Below, piece by piece: positions 22,382 to 33,849 of a stretch of 64,000 nucleotides of DNA. Source of the stretch: Sorex araneus (taxonomy: Eukaryota > Chordata > Mammalia > Eulipotyphla > Soricidae); NCBI RefSeq assembly GCF_027595985.1, contig NC_073303.1, positions 188,435,095 through 188,499,094 on the forward strand, in the 5' to 3' direction. Position 1 is the first letter of the stretch; each line of letters begins with the position of its first letter. The notes under the pieces were generated by a model, which saw only the letters and a list, made by a program, of their open reading frames with translations, did no database searches and had not been told where the DNA came from. The translations under genes were made by a program, and so were the position numbers.

Positions 22382-22556
22382 AATGCTCGGAGCCCCTGGG
22401 TGCTATTCCTAACTTACTCCACCCTGATGCATGATTCAATGTTCAGGACAAGCAACGCTGCTCTGCCATGCAGGTCTACAACCCACAGTGCTCAAGACGG
22501 AGTGCGATGCTGGGATTGAATTTGAGGACCAGAGCACATGAGGCATATTCCCCAGT
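22382..22556 (-). mobile_element. Old SOR-like SINE
   Basis: GCTCGGAGCCCCTGGGTGCT and GATGCTGGGATTGAATTTGA followed by GGCATATTCCCCAGTCC. Diverged relative of SOR. A T/TC-rich run precedes it (22333-22360). Confidence 0.55.
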
Positions 22557-22609
22557 CCTTTGACATCTCTCCTCGTCCCACTATGTGATTTTCAAAATCT
22601 AAATCTACA

Positions 22610-23060
22610 GACATGGCTAACTCTTCTTTGGCATTTTAGTCAAAACTGTTGGGTTGGCCAGAGAAGGACAATTGTAAAACCTGTGGTGGCCCTGGGGATG
22701 TCTCACCTTCAGAGTCCCTGAAACCAAGAGAACAGAGCTTGGTGCTAGCCAAGCAAAACCCGCCCCAGCCCTCCTCTCCCTCGATATAAATCCCACTTGA
22801 AACACAGGCTGGCAGGATCTTCCTCAGCCTCTCTGAGGCTTGTGAGATCTACCCGGGAACGCGCTCTTTCCAGTAAATCCCACGTACAGCTCATCCTCCC
22901 CTTGAACTCTGTTTCTCCTCTCTGCAACCCGGTCTCCAGACCTTTGAAAAACAGAGGGAGCTGTGTCTTACACAGACTCCCCGTTAACTTTGAGGATCAC
23001 TGGTTTAATCCCGAATTCAGACATTGTTTCCTTGTTTCAGGAGAATGGTTAAGTCGATCT
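22610..23060 (+). other. GC-rich segment with TATA, possibly an old LTR
   Basis: TATAAA at 22785-22790 and an AGTAAA near 22870 in GCGCTCTTTCCAGTAAATC resemble the promoter and poly(A) region of a gammaretrovirus-type LTR. No terminal TG/CA pair or duplication could be fixed, so this could also be unique sequence. Confidence 0.3.
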
Positions 23061-23245
23061 GGGTGGAAATGGCTGGAGACTCACGAAATAGCCAAATCAA
23101 GTTATTTGAGCTGGCTTTTCTTCCTTGATTTCCAAAGTCAGATTGAACTGAAAAGTTATGAGACCTTCTCATTGCTATTTTTTTTTCTATTCTTTGGGCA
23201 ATTCTAGATTTTCCTTAAAATAAAAAAAAAAACAACCCTGTCATT

Positions 23246-24211
23246 TGAGTAGTATGGGTGATATTGATGTGGGTGGACCCCACGGATGGCTCACGTCAGT
23301 TGTGAGGAGAGAAAGATGGTCACCTTCTCCCACTTTGCCTCTGCATCCCGGTCCTACCATGGAGACTAAGACTGGTAACGTCTGGGATGCGCCCCTGCTC
23401 AGCACAGACCTGAACCTCACCAGCCCCATCAGGTGGCTATCAGGCATGGGAGTTGATCCCCACTCCCCAATTTCTCCAGAAGCCACGGACTCAGGCTGGA
23501 GCAAGGATTTACTTTTTGCAGGAAAGGAGAAACCAGTCCCAGGCCTTACCCAGAATTTTTGGGGTTCTTGCTTCGCCTCGCAAAAAAGAATTTAAGTAGA
23601 CAAGCAGTGAAGTAAAACAAGATTTATTTGGAGGGCTGTTTGGAGGTGTGGAGGGGAAGAGAGTGAGGGGGCAGGGACAGAGTAATGCGTTCAAGAGAGA
23701 ACGCGAGCTTCTCCAAGGGCCGAGAGAGCTCTTACGCACACCCCGACATTAGACGTGAAAGAACGAAGGTGCACATCTCAAGAAGGGAGATGAAGGTGAC
23801 ACATGTACTCAGGTAACACCTGTGCTCGGGTGACACATGTGCTCACACACCACATGTGCTCAACCACGTGGGCGCAAGCAGCACAGGGGCTCGGGCAGCA
23901 TATGTGAGCCCTTCCTTTGTTCAAGGTGGCCTTTATAGGGTTTCTCCAAGCTGCCCCCACACTGGCTCCTACCTAGGGCCAAGTCCATTGCTAAGGAGGT
24001 TGGGGGGTGGGGTGGGAATGGTGATAGTCTTCTTTGAAATTCCTTTCCTGGCCTTTTGTTCCTGCAAGAGCTTCTTTGTGTCTCTTGCTGGCACCAGGTG
24101 AGGGTCTTATCAGGCCGTAGTAGTTCCTGGTTTCTTCTGTTTTTCCTGTTTTCTGCAAGGTTGGCTTTTGCCATTGCCCTGGGAAGGGGTTTTCCCTGTC
24201 TACCTGCCTAC
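23246..24211 (-). mobile_element. LTR-like repeat of an endogenous retrovirus, minus orientation
   Basis: Reverse-oriented relative of 21219-21960: AATAAA complement at 23623-23628, TATAAA complement at 23932-23937, upper end GGCAGGTAGACAGGGAAAA on the minus strand. It is about 220 bp longer than the plus copy, keeping a segment around 23330-23560 that the plus copy lacks. No viral gene is visible. Confidence 0.6.
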
Positions 24212-24238
24212 CAATAAGATTATTAAAAGGTTAGTATT

Positions 24239-24431
24239 AATACTTTTTTTTGTTTGTTTTTTGGGTCACACCTGGTGATGCACAGGGGTCACTCCTAACT
24301 CTGTACTCAGGAATTATCCCTGGTGGTGCTCAGGGGACTAGATGGAATGCTGGGAATCGAACCCGGGTCAGCCGCATGCAAGGCAAACACCCTACCTGCT
24401 GTGCTATCATTGTTCCAGCCCCAATACTTTT
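24239..24431 (-). mobile_element. SOR-type SINE, full length
   Basis: SINE 24248-24422 with flanking AATACTTTT (24239-24247, 24423-24431). GGTCACACCTGGTGATGCAC, AATCGAACCCGGGTCAGCC (B box complement), CTATCATTGTTCCAGCCCC. Confidence 0.92.
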
Positions 24432-24435
24432 AATC

Positions 24436-24698
24436 TACAAAGTTGTACTGAAGCGATAGCACAGCGAACAGGTAGGGTGTTTGCCTTGCATGCGGCTGAC
24501 CCAGGTTCAATTCCTCCATTCCTCTCGGATTGCCCAGCAAGCTATCGAGAGTATCCAGCCTGCATGGCAGAGCCTGGCAAGCGTATTGGATATTCCAAAA
24601 ACAGTAACCACAATCTCACAATGGAGACATTACTGGTGCTCACTCAAGCAAATCAATGAACAACGGGATGACAGTGCTACAGTGCAGTGTACAAAGTT
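24436..24698 (+). mobile_element. RTE-tailed SINE, full length
   Basis: SINE 24445-24689 flanked by TACAAAGTT (24436-24444, 24690-24698). The A-box region has a small duplication (GCACAGCGAACAGGTAGGG). Tail GACAGTGCTACAGTGCAGTG. Confidence 0.88.
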
Positions 24699-26199
24699 AC
24701 TGTGATTTACCAGCAGTATGACTAAAAATCTCCTCCTCAGTAATTGTCCCCTGGTCATTTTAGCTGCCACTACCACTTGTGTCAGGCACGCCCCTCCCAC
24801 AACCCCTTGCCAAACTGGTTTATAGGATCCATCAAAGGAGGAGTAGGGTGCCTGGCACAAAAAGCTTTTTATTTAATACAATTTCTGCATCCCCACCATG
24901 GCTGCCAGACTCCACCTGCTGGAGCCATTGTTTGTTAACATTTCAATTAAAAAAAACAAAGGCTGGGACATTTGCGTAGTATGGCTCTAGCGGGATAAAC
25001 AATCTGTAAGCACCTTTAATATTTAGCATTGAAGTCACATTCAAGGTGAAGTTCTCCTATTCCATGCTAACAGGATGTTTCCTACCTGGGTGCTCATTTG
25101 CAGACCTCATTATCTAAACAAAGCTAATTTTTTTTTCACTAAAGCATAGTGCCTTTAGTACTAAGGGCACTATCTGGACTTTTTTTTATTATTATTATTT
25201 TAATTTTTTATTAAAATTATTATTTTAATTAATTTAATTATTTTAATTATTAAAATTATTATTAAAAATGATTTCCCACATCTCCCTTTTAATTTTTTAA
25301 ATACAGACTAATAGTGTCATAAACATTCTGCCTTTTCAGAATGTTTTTGAATGAATGAAGTTAGTGTTGTTTTCTGGGAAAGAAAAGACACCTCATAACT
25401 GAAGGACCAACCTTGGAGCTGTCTAAATTTCAAGGAGATTAATTAATTCCCAGAGCATCTGACTTTAGCCATGATGATATCATTCTGCTTTGCTAGCCTA
25501 TTTTTCCTCCACAGGTGCCCTGGGTGCACCTTATTAACTCAGCCAGTGTCTGCTTGATCTAGTAACCTAAATTATGCAAAACACAAGTCAAGACATGTTA
25601 ACTCAAACTTCCATTGATCAGCAAATCAATCTCCCCAACTCCCTCACTGGAAAGACTCCAGTCAGCCTTCACATGTCTTAGCCAACAACAAAATGCTCTT
25701 ATGTACCAACCTAGACTTCTCTGTAACTCTACTTTAATATGTGTGTGAATGACTACACTCTCTTATAATCAATCAGTGCTGAAGGGTAGTAAAAAACACA
25801 TATGATATTCCACCTGAATTTGCCCAAGACTTGTCCAAGTCTTGATGATTTATTACATCTGCAAATTATTAACATGTTACAAGAAATAAAACAGGGCTGG
25901 GGAACTTCATGAGATTTTATATTTATATGCAGAAACTTTAACAACTTTAACAACTTAAGGTTGATCATGTATTTTGTTTGTGTAAAAGAAAATAAATATT
26001 TTTTAAGATTTAGAGACCTGATGGTCTCCTTCCAACCATTCGCATCAGCTCTTGAAGTACAAAACAACCATAAAAATTCAAGTGAATAGGCAAGCTATTT
26101 CTCAATTAGGTTTGTAATTTGCCGCAGTTTTAGTTGCACACTAAGTATTTTGTATACAATTAAACATCATTTCCATCGTAAGCGTGTTACCATATCTAG
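24699..26199. other. Spacer with AT-rich microsatellite
   Basis: An (ATT/TAA)-rich tract at about 25185-25265. A GC-richer piece at 24740-24930 with an AATAAA on the plus strand complement was not recognised. No convincing coding frame. Confidence 0.5.
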
Positions 26200-26345
26200 A
26201 ATGTTTTTGTGCCACACTCAGCTGTGCTCTGGACTTATTGCTGGCTTTGTGCTCAGGAATCACTCCTGGCAAGTGACCATAGAGGGTGCCAGGAATTTAA
26301 CCAAGGTCAGTTGCATGGAAGCAAGAACGATACCCACTGCCACTG
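26200..26345 (-). mobile_element. SOR-type SINE, diverged
   Basis: GTGCTCAGGAATCACTCCTG, ATTTAACCAAGGTCAG, CATACCCACTGCCACTG-like end. Confidence 0.75.
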
Positions 26346-26465
26346 AATTTGTGGTATATTTTTGCAATCAAACGTATTAATACATAAACATTCCTGATGC
26401 TTTTTTTCCTCCTTGACACAGTAGAATCTTTCCTCTCTCCTATTTTTGTATTACCACTATGACTT

Positions 26466-26705
26466 TGATCACTGTAATCCTGTCATCTCATTACTCATCA
26501 ATTGCTCGAGCAGGCACCAGTAATGTCTCCATTCATCCCTGTCGTGTGCTAGTGTAGCCCAGTGGCATCTACTTGCTCCAGAAACATGAAGAGCACATTG
26601 TTGTTACTGTTTTTGGTATATAGAATACATTATGTGTACTTGCCAGGCTCTAGCATATGGGCGAGATATCCTCAGTAGCTTGATGGGCTCTCTGAGAGGG
26701 GCAGA
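26466..26705 (-). mobile_element. RTE-tailed SINE with extended RTE-derived 3' part
   Basis: On the minus strand the 3' part reads GATGCCACTGGGCTACACTA, GCACACGACAGGGATGAATG, GAGACATTACTGGTGCC. The RTE LINE at 1070-1125 has GATACCACTGGGCTACACTA, GCACGCAACAGGGACCAATG, GAGACATTACTGGCGCC. The match extends well upstream of the short tail found in other copies and covers codons for HWATLA and W-R-YW. Confidence 0.9.
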
Positions 26706-26880
26706 GGCTTTGAGCTTATATAGCTGAGCTGGAGGTGGTTTGTTGGATGTGTCTCCCACATACCTAACTTTGGGCCATTTAATTTCTTGGTAAACTTGAC
26801 TCCAAGTTGTTGGGGTCTGGCCAAAGGCACAGCAGCAATTTTGGGATATCTGGAAATCTGAAGGCATCATCAGGTTGACC
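26706..26880 (-). repeat. Unrecognised head attached to the RTE-tailed element
   Basis: In place of the tRNA-like head, the element continues on the minus strand into a non-tRNA sequence containing CTGTGCCTTTGGCCAGACCC and TAGGTATGTGGGAGACACAT. It weakly resembles the head of the element at 54443. The boundary is approximate. Confidence 0.4.
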
Positions 26881-27274
26881 TGTTGACGGAACAGTGTAAA
26901 TAGAAATAATATGGGTCACTCGTTGGTTGAAAGTTTTAAGAGCCATAGCTCTTTCTCTTAACTTTTTCTTCTTCTTCTTCAAAAGGTATTGACTCAATGT
27001 ATGAATGTCGTATAACTGGCTTCTGTACTGAATGAGGGAGAAGTATCTGAGATGATAGACAGAACCAAGTAGAATGATGTCAACTTTGCAACTTTAAAAA
27101 ATAATAATATGATTAAATATTTGAAGCATGAATTATTTGCATGGCAGTTTATTATATTCCTTCCTGTCATCATTTTAAGTATTGCAATTTTATTTAAATT
27201 AGTCATTTGTTATTCATTTATTTTCTAACATACATTCACCAATTTATAAAACCATATTATTTTTGTAATCCTTT

Positions 27275-27441
27275 TCTTTGGTGGGCACCTTAGGGTGTTC
27301 CCATCTTATTCCTGGCTCTGTGCTCAGAGATCACTCCTGAGAACACTCAGGGAACTTTATTGCTTGTTTGCCAATAAGCAAACCAGCTCCAACCTGCATG
27401 CAAAACAAGCATACTAAACCCTGCACTATCTTCCCAGTCTA
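27275..27441 (-). mobile_element. SOR-type SINE, diverged
   Basis: ATTCCTGGCTCTGTGCTCAG, ATCACTCCTGAGAACACTCA, end CTGCACTATCTTCCCAG. B-box region altered. Confidence 0.75.
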
Positions 27442-28019
27442 AAATTCTTATTATTCTTAATTTTCTAACTTTAAACATAAGGGGAAATTCATGAGTTTAG
27501 AATATGCCTAATGGGAAAGAGCCTAACTATTAATATAGTTTAGAAGTAAGAGAATAAAAGTGTTATCACTAAAAATTTATTCATTTGTAACAAACAACTG
27601 GTATATATACACATGCAAGTGGAAGAGATTTGAACATTAGAGGATAATGAGACTGGGTTAATTTTAAGTAGAGCTTCATGGTCTAGCCGTGCATCTACAC
27701 AATGATGATTCATTCATTCTAGAAAATATCCACAAACATTATCAGATCCAAGTAAATTTTAAGTGAAAAAAACATTTTAAAGATGAATATATGACATAAG
27801 CTAAAGCATAATTAATTATGGTTCTTTCTAGGCCTCTTGCAAAAACCATGATGCTCATCTGTTATTATATAGAGAACTTTTATAAATTATTGTTGTGTCA
27901 TTTACTATTAGTATCTTAATTCAGATTTTCTTCCTGCCATATTTTTAAGTTAAAGATATAGTTGTCTTATTAATTTAACAATGTATTCACCCATTTTTAG
28001 ATTTATAGAACTAATTTAT
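27442..28019. other. Spacer, nothing recognised
   Basis: AT-rich, no repeat family identified. Confidence 0.5.
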
Positions 28020-29206
28020 TAAAAATAGATTGAGACGGACCCTCTGCTCTTAAAGACTTTGATTCCAGAGACCTTCTAACACATTTTGCCATCCAGCACA
28101 GCTTCTTACAGCAATGCACTGAGACTGTGAGCCGGGCTACAACTCCGTGCTGCCTGGGCATGGATCTTTCCTCTCCAGCCTGTTTTCCTGCATGGAAAAT
28201 GGCAGTGGCAGCAATATCCACGTGGTGAGAGCCACCTTCTAAGACTCCTAACCCAGAGGTATATGGTTTTTACACTTTGGGGCCCCTACGTAATCATGGG
28301 AAGTGGGTGCAACTGGCAGGCCCTCGGCCCAGATAAATCCGGAGCTGCTGAGAGCAAAACAGACCCTCTGTGCCTAAAGACTTTGATTCCAGATGCTATC
28401 TAACACATTTTGGCATCCAGCGCAGTTTCTTACAGCAATGCACTAAGACTGTGAGCTGGGCTATGCAATTTCTGGCAGAATTTTCCCTAGATTTTGTACA
28501 AAAATCCCAAACCGTGCGGACTTAACATTTCTTAATTGTCATCAATGTGAAATGGTTCCTTTTTAGCAGGTCTGACTTTGGGGGGAAACTCCAAATAATA
28601 ACAGTGAGTTTTTTGTTGAAATATTGAAGGTAATCAAAGTAGCAGCCATTTCTCGAGACTGTGAACTAAGAAACAGCCCCTCGACAGCCGAGAAGAGGAA
28701 ATATTCCTCTTCTCCGGTTGTTTCCCATTTTGGGGGAGAAACTCGGCGTGGCGTCCACCATACTGTGAGGCGCAGGAAGGGGGCTGAGGGGGGAAATAAA
28801 AAAGGAAAAGGAAAAGGAAAAAGGGAAAAAAAGAGTTATGTACTTGGAGCAGTGGGGCTGCATATCTCTTCATTCTAATCAATGGAAAACTAATTATCAA
28901 ATGTTTCCTTGGTAGTAGGGCTGTCCTTCTTGGGGGGAAACTCCAACAACAATAGTGAGTTTGTGTTGAAATATGGAATGTAATCAAGGTAATGAGAAAA
29001 TGAAGTGAAATTCATCAGTTATGCAGTTGGGGGTAGGGGGGTGGGGGCGGGAGGTATACTGGGGATTTTGGTGGTGGAATATGGGCACTGGTGAAGGGAT
29101 GGGTGTTTGAATGTTGTATAAGTGAGACATAAGCCTGAGAACTTTGTAACTTTCCACATGGTGATTCAATAAAAAAATAAATAAATAAAAAATAAAAATA
29201 GATTGA
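28020..29206 (+). mobile_element. Mosaic non-autonomous retroposon ending in L1 3' UTR, with TSD
   Basis: TAAAAATAGATTGA at 28020-28033 and 29193-29206 encloses an approximately 1160-bp unit. In order: a head whose first 107 bp (28038-28145) recurs at 28362-28466; a piece of L1 3' UTR (about 28467-28640, GCAATTTCTGGCAG to AATCAAAGTA); a GC-rich insert (28641-28858) with CTCGGCGTGGCGTCCACCAT and an (AAAAGG) run; and a second, complete L1 3' UTR end (28859-29193) with G-runs and AATAAA. It has no coding capacity and was presumably mobilised by L1. Confidence 0.75.
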
Positions 29207-30796
29207 ATACAAAATGCTAACCATAGACACTGCAAAGCAGGGAAAAAATAGACCTGGGAATTACAACCAAAGGCTATAATCTGCCCGTTGCCATCAGTGG
29301 AGTACAATTCAGTTGAAATTTTAGTAGGAACTGCATTAGTGAATTTGAATTGCCTCCAGAAATACAATCCCTCAATAACATAGAGTTCTTTATATGCTCT
29401 GAGTTTATGGATCCCCTATAGAGGAGTGTAGTTAAGGTTTTCATGTAGATTTATCTTATAACTGTTTTCTCACTTCCATTCAAGCTTTCTCCTCACATTG
29501 AGAAAAAACTGTACATAGCTATAATTTTTTCTTTCAGTTCTAAGTTAGCATTAGAATAAAGGTAAAAAATAGTATACATATAATATAAAGGGATGCTAAA
29601 TTTTGATAACCATGGAATACGAAAAATTCATTATAAATTGTAAAACTCTAGATGTCAACATGTTTTATTAATCCAAAAGGAGTTTGGACTATTACATGGT
29701 TTTAAATAAATATTTTTATATAAGAAATATATTTTATTTTAAATTTATATGTTTTTTCTCCTACGTGAGAGAAATAGACATTCATGCTATTCTCTTCATC
29801 ACCACAAATAAAAGATGATTCATTGCATTTACATACTAAAATATTTACTTAAGAAGTTCATAAATGACTTTTGTGTTATATCAGATAAGCTAATATAAAT
29901 GCAATTTATTGAGGGGATTTTTCATCATCTAATTTTAGTCTGCATTGAAGTAAATAAAAAAGCCATGTAAAGAGCAGTATCCAGACCTTTCAAAGTTACC
30001 AGTGTATAATAGAGATTAAATCATTGTGAGAAGAAAACCAATGAGACCATTCACCCTATGCTAATAATTAAATATTTTTTCACTTTCAAGGAAACTCTTA
30101 AGCTTCTCTCTCCAGAGGATCAAAAATAATTATGAGTGAAAGTAAACTTCTCTCTACACAAATCTATAGGACTTGAAATACATTTGGCAATAAAAACGGT
30201 CATGCTTTTCATTTTAAAATGTGGATTAGTAACATTTCTCATGCCTTGGGTCTTTCCCATCCTTGCTACAAATATACCAAGCCGCAAAACCCTATAGTTG
30301 TAGGTTCAATGTTAAACTAATATTTGGATTACTTAATTCTAAACCCAGCTGATTATTAGTATAATTAGTATGAACTACCAATAAAGCTGCTCATTTATCC
30401 AAAATATACAGAGAACACAACCATATGTCATATATCTTATCAGCAGTGAGTTTACAATAATGTACATAACAGAAAAGATTGTGACTCTTGTGGACCTAAG
30501 TTAACATGAAAAATATCACAATAAGAAAATGGAAACTGGATTAGTAAAGATTATCAGTGTAATGAAGAATAAAACTGTGTAGAGGTTAAAGAATATTAGC
30601 ATATGTTTGGTGATCTAGAAACATCATGATAAAATTAGTCCTTTATCCAAATACATACACACACAGAGTATGCTGTGCTTAGGAATAATGAATTGTAAAT
30701 AATAGGTGATGGTGTCAGTGATATAATCCTGTGACAAACTGTGTAGTTCCTTTTGATTCAAGATAAAGAAAACTGATTTTATTTAGAATTACTTTA
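29207..30796. other. AT-rich spacer, nothing recognised
   Basis: No repeats or coding signals seen. Confidence 0.5.
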
Positions 30797-30905
30797 GGAC
30801 CAGAGTAATAGTATGGTAGCCGCTTGCCTTGCATGAAATTGACCAACACTCAATGCCTAGAACCGTATTAGTACCCTGAACACTTAAGTGACCCCTCAGA
30901 GCAAT
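30797..30905 (+). mobile_element. SOR-type SINE, degraded
   Basis: CGCTTGCCTTGCATGAAATT, CTCAATGCCTAGAACCG (weak B box) and CCTGAACACTTAAG. The 3' half is shortened. Confidence 0.6.
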
Positions 30906-30937
30906 GGTGGCTCTGATTTGATTATTTAAAATATTGA

Positions 30938-31102
30938 CATGGAACCAGAGTGATAGCACAGCGGGTAAGGTTTTTGCTTTGCACACGGCCATTCAGGGTT
31001 CAATCCCTAACATGCAGTATGGTTCCCCTAGCATGGCCAGGAGTAATTCCGTATGACAGAGACAATTATCCCCTGAGCATTGTCATGTATGGCCCAAACA
31101 CA

Positions 31103-31133
<31 letters not shown>

Positions 31134-31137
31134 AACT
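30938..31137 (+). mobile_element. SOR-type SINE with (AAAT)n tail
   Basis: TAGCACAGCGGGTAAGG A box, GGGTTCAATCCC B box, CAGGAGTAATTCC body with a small insertion. The tail has become (AAAT) repeats at about 31106-31135. Confidence 0.9.
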
Positions 31138-31140
31138 TTT

Positions 31141-31393
31141 GGGCTGGAGCGATAGCACAGTGGTAGGGCATTCGCCTTTCACGTGGCCGACCTGTGTTCG
31201 ATTCCTCTGCCCCTCTTTGAGATCCCAGCAACAAGCTACCAAGAGTATCTCGACCACACGGCAGAGCATGGCAAGCTACCTGTGGCGTATTGAATATGCC
31301 AAAAACAGTAACAATAAGTTTCTCAATGAGAGACATTACTGGTGCTTGCTTGAACAAATCGATGAGCAATGGAATGGCAGTGACAGTGACAGT
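31141..31393 (+). mobile_element. RTE-tailed SINE, full length
   Basis: Sits directly after the SOR tail. TAGCACAGTGGTAGGGC, TGTTCGATTCC, TGCCAAAAACAGTAACAA, GAGACATTACTGGTGC, tail (CAGTGA)n. Possible short flanking match ACTTTT. Confidence 0.9.
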
Positions 31394-31848
31394 GACTTAC
31401 TTTTATTTTTGACTGTTAGCAAAAAATCATATTTTGGGGAAGAGGAAAGTCAGTCATAATTGGGAGGCAAAAAAAATCACGCTAGGATCTATTGTATTTG
31501 GCATTTGGATAGATATTTTCCTCCTCATAGCTTGGGCCACTTAGCTGAAATGGAAAGTAAAAGAAAAACACCTTGTTTTGGGTTATTTGTGTGAAAAATG
31601 TAAGGGGATACACTTTTCATGTGATAATTTTTCTGGGATGCTGGGTAATCTACTTAAATATTTCTGAGTGTGTTGGCAGGTCTTTCTTGATGAAATTTGC
31701 ACTAAATTGAGGAAAGTGGATTCCCACCGCTGATATGGAAGTCAGTATTCTAGATAACCTGGATACAAAGAATTAATGTCTCTGAAATAAAATATAGCGA
31801 CAGAAGAATAGAGGTCAATAGCTTGTTTTAAAAATAAATACTGATTAG
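31394..31848. other. Spacer, nothing recognised
   Basis: No feature identified. Confidence 0.5.
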
Positions 31849-32040
31849 GGACTGGAAAGATGGTACAGTTGGGAGGGCTCTTGCTTTGTATGTGGCTGAC
31901 CCAAATGCAGTTCCCAGCATTTAATAAGTTTCCCCGAGACCCACAAGACACCCACAAGTTCCCTTAGTGCATTGCAAGGAGTAGTCTCTGAGCATGCTGC
32001 ATGTGTCCCAAATACCAAATTAATAATAATAATAATAATA
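31849..32040 (+). mobile_element. SOR-type SINE, diverged, with (AAT)n tail
   Basis: GACTGGAAAGATGGTACAG, AATGCAGTTCCCAGCATTT, then TCTGAGCATGCTGCATGTGT and a (TAA) run (about 32018-32040). An internal duplication (ACCCACAAGAC / ACCCACAAG) is present. Confidence 0.8.
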
Positions 32041-32221
32041 GTGATAATAAAAAAGTACTGATTAATTATTCATGTAATGTTCTAAGTAATGGGTTATGCC
32101 AGGATTGTTTGATTAGCAACAACTATTTTATGAAAAATAAACTTTGTTATGTTTATCAAACACTTATGTTGACATGTTCCATGAGTTTTGAAAGTCTGAA
32201 GTTCAGGCAATAAGAACCAAA

Positions 32222-32402
32222 TATATCTGAGTAAACACTATGTCAAAGGGAGACCAATGCCATATGTGCATTTGACCCTTTATATAGAGGGTCAAAATAT
32301 TAAGATTTGGATGCTTCACATTTGAAAATTATAAAATGGAAAGGCAAAGGGGATTTAGAACATTTGGAAATTGATACTGAGATAAAGCCAGAAACTGAGT
32401 TA
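32222..32402 (+). repeat. Copy 1 of a local dispersed duplication
   Basis: Shares ATATCTGAGTAA, ATAGGGTCAAAATAT-like, GGATGCTTCACATTTGAAAA and ACTGAGATAAAGCCAG blocks, in the same order and orientation, with 33288-33468. Roughly 80% alike by eye. No known family was recognised. Confidence 0.7.
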
Positions 32403-33287
32403 GCATTATATCTAAAATTAAGACAGTAAATCAAGAGAGAGATTTGGTCCACATGGTGTAAAATTGTTGTCAGGTGGAGGAATTTGACCAAACTAAAGCA
32501 CCCGCTGATGCACAGTGAATGCTAATGTCCTTGACCAGCAATGTGGTTAGCATGTTTCTTACATACAAACAATAGCCAAGATGTTTTAATAGATTATGAC
32601 TTACAAGGACAATATGCAAATAAGGAGTTTGAAGCATTGATTATTTACATATGTTTTAAATAGTTTTTGCAGTGAAAGGGAGTGAAGGAGTAGAAGAATA
32701 TCTGCATAAGTTATAAAAGTTTTAATTTATTAATTTTACTGATTGATACACTAGAGGTTTAGGACCTTGGTCCCTAATAAGGACAAGAAAATGTAACATC
32801 AAATTATGATACAGTTGAAATGTTTTAAAATAAGAGCACTTCATATTAAAAAAAATAGATGGGGGGTGGGAGAAAAGAAACAAAGATTAAGGTCCTCATT
32901 GAAGTAAGTCAGTAGATCAAGGTAAGAAAGTTGGACTTTCAGAAATGACATGTCTTCTTCACGAACAAGCATAGGTGCTATAGCACTAAATGCCGGCTCA
33001 AATTTCAAGGTCCCTTGACTGTAAGAAATTTCCAGATGACCTCTAGACTTAACTGTGTCTTACTTATCCAAACACAGATCCCCAGTGCCCATCTATTCAC
33101 CTCAAATGTTAGATACTAACATATTTCTGTTTTTTAGAAATATACACCTACAAATTATTTAATTCTATGAGGATAAAGAATTGCTATATAAAATATGATA
33201 AAATATTCATTTTAGTGTAAATAAAACATTAATATCGAATGTTACATTTATCAGTGATGGTGATAAATGAGTAATTACTATATCTGA

Positions 33288-33468
33288 GAAATATCTGAGT
33301 AATCACTATACCAAAGATAGACAAAAGCCATATCTGCACGCAATTATATAGGGTCAAAATATAAAGTTTTGAATGCTTCACGTTTGAAAATTACCAAAAG
33401 GAAGCACAAAGCATATTTAGAATATTTGGAAGTTGACACTGAGATAAAGCCAGGAGACCGAGTTACGG
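33288..33468 (+). repeat. Copy 2 of a local dispersed duplication
   Basis: Partner of 32222-32402, about 1.07 kb downstream. The reading frame through 33369-33581 lies largely in this copy and is broken in copy 1, so it is unlikely to be coding. Confidence 0.7.
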
Positions 33469-33704
33469 AAAGAATTCAAACAAATTTAGTTGCTTTCTCT
33501 TATAGCCGCTCCTCATTTCTCAGATTTGATGTGTTCAAAATACAATCAGCAAGAGAATTAATTAGTTCAAAGGCCAAGTGATTCAAGCAGTACTTAGTAT
33601 GACTGATAAACTCAAAAAATACTGTTATAAACATTTATCAATATCTATCATGATTTTGAATTCAAATTTTAATTTAAAACATTTGGGGGAATTTTATCAT
33701 ACCA

Positions 33705-33849
33705 AGTCATGCTCAAAGCTTACTTTTGGCTTTGTGCTCAGGAATCACCACTGGTGGTGCTCAGGGGACCATATACAGTGCTTTGGATAGAACCTGGGTC
33801 AATTGGATGTAAGACAAGTCTTAAGCCCTATACTATTTCTCTGGTCCAA
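33705..33849 (-). mobile_element. SOR-type SINE
   Basis: GGCTTTGTGCTCAGGAATCA, GGTGCTCAGGGGACCATATA, ATAGAACCTGGGTCAATTGG, CTATTTCTCTGGTCC. Confidence 0.85.

Noticed and set aside
23797-23890. Repeated ACACATGTGCTC units as a tandem repeat of interest
   Set aside because: They lie inside the minus-strand LTR-like repeat and are a short imperfect internal repeat of it.
28634-28987. 117-codon minus-strand frame
   Set aside because: Lies in the composite retroposon and reads a purine-rich run as Phe/Leu/Pro-rich sequence.
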